A stretch of DNA of 59,669 bases from Candidatus Cloacimonadota bacterium (lineage in GTDB: Bacteria > Cloacimonadota > Cloacimonadia > Cloacimonadales > Cloacimonadaceae): NCBI GenBank assembly GCA_028706475.1, contig JAQWBI010000008.1:1-59669 (forward strand), read 5' to 3'. Position 1 is the stretch's first letter. Each line of letters begins with the position of its first letter. Under the pieces are notes generated by a model. That model was given only the letters and a program-made list of their open reading frames with translations. It ran no database searches and was not told where the DNA came from. Shown here piece by piece: positions 54,191 to 59,669 of this stretch. Position numbers and translations under genes: made by a program.

Positions 54191-55177
54191 TTATGGTACT
54201 TCGATTTCATCCAGAATGCGGCTGATGATCTCCTCACTTTTGATTTCTTCGGCCTCAGCCTCATAAGAAAGCACTATTCTATGGCGCAACACGTCCTTGC
54301 CGATGGTTTTGATGTCGTCCGGGATCACGTAGGCGCGTCCTTCCATATAGGCATGAGCCTTTGCTGCCCGCGCCAGATTGATGCTGGCTCTGGGACTTAC
54401 GCCGTAGCTGATCAGGGGGCCAAGATTGCTCAAGCGCGGATAACGCTCCGGATGCCGGGTAGCCATCACCAAATGCAGGATATAGTCGTTCAGCTTATCC
54501 TCCATAAACACCATGTGCATCACTTCCCGCATCTTCAATATTTGAGCGGGATTCAGAACGGGGCGAATATCCACCGGCTTCGGATCCACCATCAGTTGCA
54601 TTATCCTACGCTCTTCTTCCATGGAGGGATAGCGGATGATCAGCTTCATCATAAAGCGATCCACCTGAGCTTCCGGCAAAGGATAAGTGCCTTCCTGTTC
54701 TATGGGATTCTGGGTTGCCATCACAAAGAATGGCGTAGGTAGACATTCACTGTGGTCGCCCAAGGTCACTTGCCGCTCCTGCATGGCTTCCAGTAAGGCG
54801 GATTGCACTTTCGACGGTGCGCGGTTGATCTCGTCTGCTAGGATAAAATTGGCAAAGATCGGCCCCTTTTTGGGACTGAACTCTGCAGTTTTCTGATTGA
54901 AGATCAAGGTGCCGGTGATGTCTGCCGGCAATAAATCTGGAGTGAACTGAATCCGGGCAAAGCTGGCGTCCAGGCTGCTGGCCAAACTGCTCACGATCAG
55001 GGTTTTAGCCAATCCCGGAACTCCTTCGATCAATACATGCCCATCCGCCAGTATCGCAATCAACAAGCGACTGATGATGGCATCCTGGCCAATCACCGCT
55101 TTCGCGATCTCCTGCCGTACGTCTCTCAGAGCCAAAGAACTCTCTTCCACTTTCTCGCGAATCTCTTCGATCAACAC
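54191..55177 (-). CDS. MoxR-family AAA+ ATPase
   Basis: The 328-residue protein has the MoxR Walker A GVPGLAKT at 52-59, Walker B and following ADEINRAPSKVQSALLEAM (about 113-131), a sensor 1 in MATQNPIEQEGTYPLPEAQ (about 153-171) and a C-terminal lid. MoxR ATPases act as chaperones for VWA proteins, here BatA and BatB. The start is GTG (55177) with GGGGG 5 bases ahead. It is the first gene of the eight-gene Bat operon. Confidence 0.95.
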   Translation of the reverse strand: MLIEEIREKVEESSLALRDVRQEIAKAVIGQDAIISRLLIAILADGHVLIEGVPGLAKTLIVSSLASSLDASFARIQFTPDLLPADITGTLIFNQKTAEFSPKKGPIFANFILADEINRAPSKVQSALLEAMQERQVTLGDHSECLPTPFFVMATQNPIEQEGTYPLPEAQVDRFMMKLIIRYPSMEEERRIMQLMVDPKPVDIRPVLNPAQILKMREVMHMVFMEDKLNDYILHLVMATRHPERYPRLSNLGPLISYGVSPRASINLARAAKAHAYMEGRAYVIPDDIKTIGKDVLRHRIVLSYEAEAEEIKSEEIISRILDEIEVP

Positions 55178-55210
55178 ATAACCCCCATATAGGTTAAAAA
55201 GGTGAATATC

Positions 55211-55242
55211 AAAAAAGGGAATCCGGATTCACCGCAATTCCC
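55211..55242 (-). terminator. Terminator after rpmB
   Basis: On the minus strand GGGAAT (55242-55237) pairs with ATTCCC (55222-55217), followed by TTTTTT. The loop contains the palindrome GAATCCGGATTC, so alternative stems are possible. It separates rpmB from the moxR operon. Confidence 0.8.
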
Positions 55243-55278
55243 GATTATAAAAAGCTCTTATGCGCGTTAAGAAGTATC

Positions 55279-55476
55279 TTATCTGGATACGGCTTTACGG
55301 ACTTTATTTGCTTTAAGGCAAGAGCTACAGACTTTTACACGCTTGGTACCGCCATCGATAGTGGCGCGGACTTCGTGCAAGTTCGGAAAGAAACGACGCT
55401 TAGTAGCGTTCACCGCGTGTGAGCGATGATTACCAACCTGAGCTGTCTTTCCGCAGACATCGCATATCTTTGACAT
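55279..55476 (-). CDS. rpmB: 50S ribosomal protein L28
   Basis: The 65-residue protein starts at the ATG at 55476 ([10 protein letters not shown]). A longer frame to 55539 adds 21 residues with no support. It is the zinc-binding form of L28, with C5-C8 and C50-C53 pairs. The conserved [14 protein letters not shown] is the family signature. It is a small subunit of the large ribosomal particle. GGGACGG precedes the start. Confidence 0.96.
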   Translation of the reverse strand: MSKICDVCGKTAQVGNHRSHAVNATKRRFFPNLHEVRATIDGGTKRVKVCSSCLKANKVRKAVSR

Positions 55477-55545
55477 GATAAACCGTCCCTTAAATTTTCG
55501 TTTAGAGCACCAAAATATTTCAGCCCCTATTTTTGACAAGCCTTT

Positions 55546-56661
55546 TTATTTGATGCTCTGTGGAATCCTGATATCAAAGCGGCTACCCCCTTGCTCCAGG
55601 GGGATGTATTCCAAGCGGCCGCGGTGTTCCTGAACCAGCTTGCGACAGATGGGCAAACCCAATCCGGTTCCATACTGCTTTCCTTCGGATACAAAAGGCT
55701 CAAATATCTTGTCCCGTATCGCTGGTGGCACTCCGGGACCATTGTCCATCACACTGATCTGCAGCCAACCCGAAGCCAAAGAGGCAGTTAGCTTTATCTC
55801 GCCATCGGTGGTCATCGCTTCACTGGAATTCTTGATCAGATTCATCAATACGCGGCGGATCTTGTTCTCGTCAAAATGAACATAATCCTTCACTTTGTTT
55901 TCGGTAACAAAGCTGATATTGCGTCCCTTCAAAGTGGTGTCGTTGATCTCTTTCAAGTCGTCGAAGAAATCGCTGAGATTCACCTTTTGGATCAGAGGGC
56001 TGCTTTCCACTCCCCGGGCAAAATCCAGGATCTCGCGAACCAATTGATCTATCAGGCGGGTCTGCTTTACAATGCTTTGGGTAAATTCATTGCTGCCGGG
56101 AAAGAGATTCTCGATCAGTTGTGCGGTAAGCACAATCACCGTGAGCGGCGTTTTCAGATCGTGTATGATCTTGCTGGCAGCCATGCCTATGGCCATCAGC
56201 CTGTTTTTACTGATCATTTCATCCATCAGGCTGGCAAAACGCTCGTTTGTATCCCTCAAACGTCCCGAAAGAGTCTGCATCAGATTAAACATTATCTCTG
56301 GATATTTAAAAGAGATACGCAGGAAAAGGTCTCTGGGGATTACAAGCAGTTCCACATCCTCCATAGCAACCACTGTGGCACTGCGAGTCTCATCGTTGAT
56401 GATGCCCATCTCCCCGAAAAATTCGCCCGACTCCAAAGTGGTAAGATCAGCAGAAGGAGTTTCGATATTTTTCAAACCCTTGCTGATCTTCACTTTCCCC
56501 TTGCAGATAAAAAATAAAGTGTCCGCAGAATCGTTCTCTGTGATTATCTGAGCGCCCTTGGCATACTTCACCCGCTCCAATTCCGAAGAAAACTCGCTGA
56601 TCTGGGCTTCGGTCAACCCTCTGAAGATTCCCACTTTATCACAATTGTCCTTATTCGTCAT
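55546..56661 (-). CDS. Cytosolic histidine kinase with cyclic-nucleotide-binding-type sensor domain
   Basis: The 371-residue protein has no membrane segment. An N-terminal cyclic-nucleotide-binding (Crp-like) domain spans about 8-125, with GEFFGEMGIINDETRSATV resembling the phosphate-binding cassette. A helical dimerisation domain has phospho-accepting His167 (IIHDLKTPLT). The ATPase domain has the N box (NLIKNSSEAM, about 274-283), G1 (DNGPGVPP) and G2 (GTGLGLPICR). CNBD-kinase fusions are uncommon; the arginine in RSAT fits a ligand site, but cAMP binding is unproven. GGGGGAAGG precedes the ATG and TTGACA lies 64 bases upstream. No response regulator is adjacent; the HD-GYP regulator at 0.5 kb is far away. 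Confidence 0.93.
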   Translation of the reverse strand: MTNKDNCDKVGIFRGLTEAQISEFSSELERVKYAKGAQIITENDSADTLFFICKGKVKISKGLKNIETPSADLTTLESGEFFGEMGIINDETRSATVVAMEDVELLVIPRDLFLRISFKYPEIMFNLMQTLSGRLRDTNERFASLMDEMISKNRLMAIGMAASKIIHDLKTPLTVIVLTAQLIENLFPGSNEFTQSIVKQTRLIDQLVREILDFARGVESSPLIQKVNLSDFFDDLKEINDTTLKGRNISFVTENKVKDYVHFDENKIRRVLMNLIKNSSEAMTTDGEIKLTASLASGWLQISVMDNGPGVPPAIRDKIFEPFVSEGKQYGTGLGLPICRKLVQEHRGRLEYIPLEQGGSRFDIRIPQSIK

Positions 56662-57129
56662 CCTTCCCCCTTTGGGTTATGGAAATTATTCGTTAATTGT
56701 ATGTTCTTAACATCTCAGCATTTCTGTCAAGTTATTTCCCGCATTCCCCAGTTTGCTTGACCTGCTCGAGTCATGCGAATGGAGTTCATTTGACCTTATG
56801 TATATTGTATACCTATATGTTATATGGTCAAATGGACTTCAATGGCAGGAATGGAACTATGTATTGCCTGAAGTCCGAGCCACCCCATAACTTATTTTAA
56901 CAGAGACAGATAGCATAGATGGCTTGAACTCCAGGGCATTACTAGTCCCCAGTATGCTTTGATAAATCCTTAGATGGCATTGGTTTAGACTAATCATCGA
57001 TTACGAAGGGATCGCTGGCAGACGTGAATCAGAATGAATCCAAAACAGGGAATGCCATACATTTTAGTGGTTGAATAATCTAAAGCGATCTGGCTATTGG
57101 AATCAATGACATCTTCACAATAAAGAAGT
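56662..57129. other. Gap containing repeat B4
   Basis: It contains the kinase promoter candidate (TTGACA on minus, 56730-56725), repeat B4 (56767-56955, inverted) and about 170 bases without recognised features. Confidence 0.6.
56767..56955 (-). repeat. Dispersed repeat family B, copy 4 (inverted)
   Basis: This is the best-preserved copy. The hairpin arms are AGTTCATTTGACC (56783-56795) and GGTCAAATGGACT (56826-56838), a 13-bp stem with one mismatch. A second stem uses GGACTTCA (56834-56841) and TGAAGTCC (56869-56876), so two mutually exclusive folds are possible. The copy extends through ACTTATTTTAACAGAGACAG to AGGGCATTACTAGTCCC, matching B3. Confidence 0.82.
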
Positions 57130-57432
57130 ATGGAATGTAATGAGATGAATAGCAGTTTTGAACAGTATTTGGGAGGCTTTATAAAGAAAGTGCTCTTGTT
57201 TTTGTTACTGGTGCTGTGCCTGGGATTGCTGGCCAAGATCTGGAATATCAATCCCCTTGGTAACCCATATCATCCTGAAGCGCTGGATCATCTTACAGCT
57301 CATCTGATTCAGGAATTGGCCTGGAATACGGTGCAGGGCTTCAGTATGAATTGCAGCGCAGCAGAACCTCATATCCCGGCGTTACAGCCTAAGGCTCGGG
57401 AGCAAGATCCGATCCTAAAGCGAGCGATCTGA
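57130..57432 (+). CDS. Small single-pass membrane protein, unsure
   Basis: This 100-residue frame has one hydrophobic helix (about 20-38, KVLLFLLLVLCLGLLAKIW) and a soluble end without known motifs. Start codons at 57130 or 57145 have only poor ribosome binding sites. It is isolated between repeat B4 and a repeat-A gap. It could be a real small envelope protein or a chance open frame; composition gives slight support for the former. Confidence 0.35.
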   Translation: MECNEMNSSFEQYLGGFIKKVLLFLLLVLCLGLLAKIWNINPLGNPYHPEALDHLTAHLIQELAWNTVQGFSMNCSAAEPHIPALQPKAREQDPILKRAI

Positions 57433-57997
57433 TACCGATTATCCTACCAGATATCTGCCCACTGCGCTATCATGCTGATGATCTTTCAATTCCATGCTCC
57501 CTGTTTCATCAATTTCATGTTATGGCTCCTTGTTACTCCATCTTGTTCAACATTCTACTAACATAGTAATCTGCATAAATCCCTTCGATCTGAGTATTCT
57601 GCGTGGTATTCATTCTCTTTACTTCATGCTGTGCCGAAGCAGATATAAAGGCGTTATAAAGCAGTAGCCACTCGATGATCACCCGATGATATCTGCTTTA
57701 TATATAGATAAAGTGCAGGGGGGAATGTGAGTGTCTTATTAAAAAATCCAGATTGCAAATGTTTTTATCTGCTCTGTGCGCTACATTTCTAGTTAAATAT
57801 CAGCCTAATTTGATTGGCATTTTCCAAAGAACCATTAGTATGCACAAGACAAAGAAGGCACGCCAATCCACAATTTGCTTGACACATATGCTGCCTGCTC
57901 AAAAATAAATAAATCGCTATATGAACGCATTGCAGGATTTTTCCTGTCTGCGTTCCGAGGATACTGCCATTATTGATAACCCGAGAAACGAAAGAAT
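57433..57997. other. Gap with repeat A5 and promoter candidate
   Basis: The 565 bases include repeat A5 (about 57595-57735) and TTGACA (57879-57884) with an AT-rich AAAATAAATAAAT 17-18 bases on, a weak promoter for the deacetylase. The remainder shows nothing I can name. Confidence 0.6.
57595..57735 (+). repeat. Dispersed palindromic repeat family A, copy 5
   Basis: The left end ATTCTGCGTGGTATTCATTC (57597-57614) is the inverse of the GAATGAATAGCACGCAGA end of other copies. The core at 57635-57700 runs GAAGCAGATATAAAGGCG, then CACTCGATGATCACCCG, then ATGATATCTGCTTTA. The right outer end is degenerate. Confidence 0.8.
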
Positions 57998-58837
57998 ATG
58001 ATTATAAAGCCGGCATTTTTCACGATTGACATCGAGGATTACTATCACATCATTGGCGTGAGAGGAACTCCTGATATCACCAGTTGGGACCAGTTACCCT
58101 CCAGAGTGGAGTATAGCCTGGATCGTCTACTGGATTTACTGGCAGAGCACAATGTAACAGCTAGCCTCTTCTTTCTGGGATACATCGCCAAAAGATACCC
58201 TCATCTGGTGAAAAAGGCCATGTCCCAAGGTCACGAAATTGCCTCTCACGGTATGTATCATACCGAAGTGTGCACACAGAGTCAAAGTGATTTCTTCGCA
58301 GAAGCTCTGCAATCCCGGATGCTCTTGGAAGACATCTGTGGGGAAGCCGTAATTGGCTATCGCGGTGCCGGTTTTTCCATAGACCATCGCAATCCCTGGT
58401 TCTTTGAATCCTTGTTGCAAGCAGGTTATCTGTACGATTCTTCGCTTGTGCCAAACCGCTTGCATCATCGCCTGATACCTGGAGTGCAGCTTTACCCCTC
58501 AAAGATTCAAACAAATTCCGGTAGTATCTGTGAATTTCCCATTGGCATGGCAGAGATGGCAGGGATGAAGCTAAATATGTTTGGCGGTGGTTATTTACGC
58601 TTTTTCCCGAAACCGCTATTAATCCACATGGCGCACCGCACTTTGATGAAACGGCCGCTGCTCGTCTATATCCATCCCCGTGAAATGGATCCCGATCACC
58701 CCAGAATAAGCATGAATCTGTATCGCTATTTCAAGAGCTATGTAAACATGAAATCCGTGCCCGGCAAATTGGAGGCACTACTGCAGATCACCGAATATCA
58801 ACGCTTGAAGGACTACTATGAAACGCACAATAGTTGA
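57998..58837 (+). CDS. Polysaccharide deacetylase (NodB fold, DUF3473 type)
   Basis: The 279-residue protein has a NodB-homology domain with metal residues D11 in FTIDIEDYYH and H84/H88 in SHGMYH. It continues with GYRGAGFSID and the C-terminal extension (about 190-270, HPREMDPDHPR) seen in deacetylases from exopolysaccharide/PEP-CTERM loci. It removes N-acetyl groups from a cell-surface polysaccharide or a lipid-linked precursor. No signal peptide is present. The gene overlaps the methyltransferase by 20 bases, suggesting a polysaccharide operon that continues past the window. Confidence 0.92.
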   Translation: MIIKPAFFTIDIEDYYHIIGVRGTPDITSWDQLPSRVEYSLDRLLDLLAEHNVTASLFFLGYIAKRYPHLVKKAMSQGHEIASHGMYHTEVCTQSQSDFFAEALQSRMLLEDICGEAVIGYRGAGFSIDHRNPWFFESLLQAGYLYDSSLVPNRLHHRLIPGVQLYPSKIQTNSGSICEFPIGMAEMAGMKLNMFGGGYLRFFPKPLLIHMAHRTLMKRPLLVYIHPREMDPDHPRISMNLYRYFKSYVNMKSVPGKLEALLQITEYQRLKDYYETHNS

Positions 58838-59483
58838 GCCTGATCCCCAAAAAACCCGGACTTTCTTTGATGATTATGCTCCCGATTTCGATGCCATCTA
58901 TGGCACGGTAAAAAGCCCCTGGCAGAGCGTGATCAACCGCTGTTTCAGGAAAAGCATGCGCTTGCGCTATGAACTGTGTATGCGCTATTGTATGCCCATC
59001 GAGGGTAAGAGCGTTTTGGACGTGGGTTGTGGACCCGGACATTACAGCATCGCCCTGGCAAAACGCGGAGCAGCTTCGGTATATGGCATCGATTTTGCCC
59101 CCCAAATGACGGAGCTGGCACGTACAAAAGCCGCCGAAGCCGGGCTGCAGGATGTGTGTAGATTTGAAACTGCGGATTTTTTTGAGCTGGAAGAAGGCCC
59201 CCTCTACGACTATGTGATACTGATGGGCTTCATGGACTATATGCCGGATGCACGGGCTGTAGTGGACAACGCTCTTTCCCTCACACGCAACGCTTGCTTC
59301 TTCAGCTTCCCGGTTGCCGGAGGCATTCTGGCCCTGCAGCGCAGATTACGCTATAAAAACCGTTGTCCATTATTTCTGTATAGTTACGAAGACATCCAAA
59401 AGCTATTCTCCCAAAGGCAGGGTTTTCACTACCGCATACGCAAGATCGAGCGAGACTTTTGGGTGCATGTAAGCCGGGCTTAA
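58818..59483 (+). CDS. SAM-dependent methyltransferase (class I)
   Basis: The 221-residue protein has motif I VLDVGCGPGHYSIALAKRG (about 67-85) and YGIDFAPQM, the acidic end of strand 2. The second half has the usual alternating fold (YDYVILMGFMDYM). It overlaps the deacetylase by 20 bases, so a role in modifying the same glycan or lipid carrier is inferred. The substrate is unknown; its start (MKRTIVEPDPQKTRTFFDDY) resembles small-molecule and polyketide-type methyltransferases. Confidence 0.85.
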   Translation: MKRTIVEPDPQKTRTFFDDYAPDFDAIYGTVKSPWQSVINRCFRKSMRLRYELCMRYCMPIEGKSVLDVGCGPGHYSIALAKRGAASVYGIDFAPQMTELARTKAAEAGLQDVCRFETADFFELEEGPLYDYVILMGFMDYMPDARAVVDNALSLTRNACFFSFPVAGGILALQRRLRYKNRCPLFLYSYEDIQKLFSQRQGFHYRIRKIERDFWVHVSRA

Positions 59484-59669
59484 GCAAGTGAGCTAACCTC
59501 GCGTCTTCCAGGAGGGTTCGGGCTGATCTCTGTACCAAAAACAGAGACTGTTCACTTTGACCTGATCTATTTCCAATGAGTTAGCGCATGAGTTAGGTGA
59601 AAAAGTGGGCGAAACGACTAAAATATGCTTTCGAAACCGAATTGACAAGAAGGCCAGTATGCCATCTTT

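Noticed and set aside
54053-54742. 229-codon plus-strand open frame opposite moxR and DUF58
   Set aside because: It is a shadow of two conserved genes; the His-rich composition is an artefact of the reading frame.
59528-59546. CTCTGT/ACAGAG hairpin after the methyltransferase as a terminator
   Set aside because: The stem is only 6 bp and no T tract follows.
1-59669. tRNA or rRNA genes
   Set aside because: I saw no cloverleaf with a GGTTCGAATCC-type T arm and no rRNA-like sequence. A tRNAscan-SE run would settle it.

Overview
This 59.7 kb window looks like chromosome from an uncultured, Gram-negative-type, amino-acid-fermenting bacterium. It is most like Candidatus Cloacimonadota (Cloacimonas-type) or a neighbour of the Fibrobacteres-Chlorobi-Bacteroidetes group. 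This placement is inferred from gene content: secreted proteins ending in YPNPF-type C-terminal sorting domains, a C10 (streptopain-like) protease, an acetoacetate-type CoA-transferase pair, histidine ammonia-lyase, a full Bat/MoxR operon, and a type IV pilus cluster with inner- and outer-membrane parts. No rRNA, tRNA, CRISPR array or intact transposase was found.

Layout: 0.5-4.8 kb holds an HD-GYP response regulator and an SRAP protein (minus), nth and a HIT protein (plus), and a CoA-transferase pair (minus). 5.1-11.4 kb codes exported proteins: an FG-GAP repeat protein that looks truncated by a repeat array, a 1108-residue multidomain C10 protease and a 521-residue protein with a duplicated module. 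12-22 kb is a plus-strand housekeeping run: hutH, a TPR lipoprotein, a membrane protein, truA, hisS, mfd. 22.2-24.6 kb holds two glycosyltransferases (minus). 24.7-29.2 kb has a decayed hybrid histidine kinase and a two-gene molybdenum hydroxylase of the xanthine dehydrogenase family.

29.8-44.1 kb is one minus-strand type IV pilus cluster. In transcription order it runs pilA, pilT, two prepilins, a 650-residue PilX-position protein, pilM, pilN, pilO, a PilP-position protein, pilQ, a 769-residue Ig-like lipoprotein, pilB, pilC. A good sigma-54 promoter lies in front of pilA. 44.9-46.9 kb is a periplasmic parvulin-type isomerase. 47.4-55.2 kb is a compact minus-strand operon, moxR - DUF58 - BatD-like - batA - batB - batC - batD - batE. 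Next come rpmB and a soluble cyclic-nucleotide-binding-domain histidine kinase. The window ends with a polysaccharide deacetylase/methyltransferase pair, probably the edge of a polysaccharide locus.

The least expected content is between genes. Two dispersed, palindromic repeat families (called A and B here) occupy nearly every long gap. A has six copies and B has four. They often sit side by side and bracket the type IV pilus cluster. A smaller hairpin family (C), a 22-base tandem array reminiscent of transposase-binding sites, and recurrent TTGACA elements without a clear TATAAT partner complete the non-coding picture.
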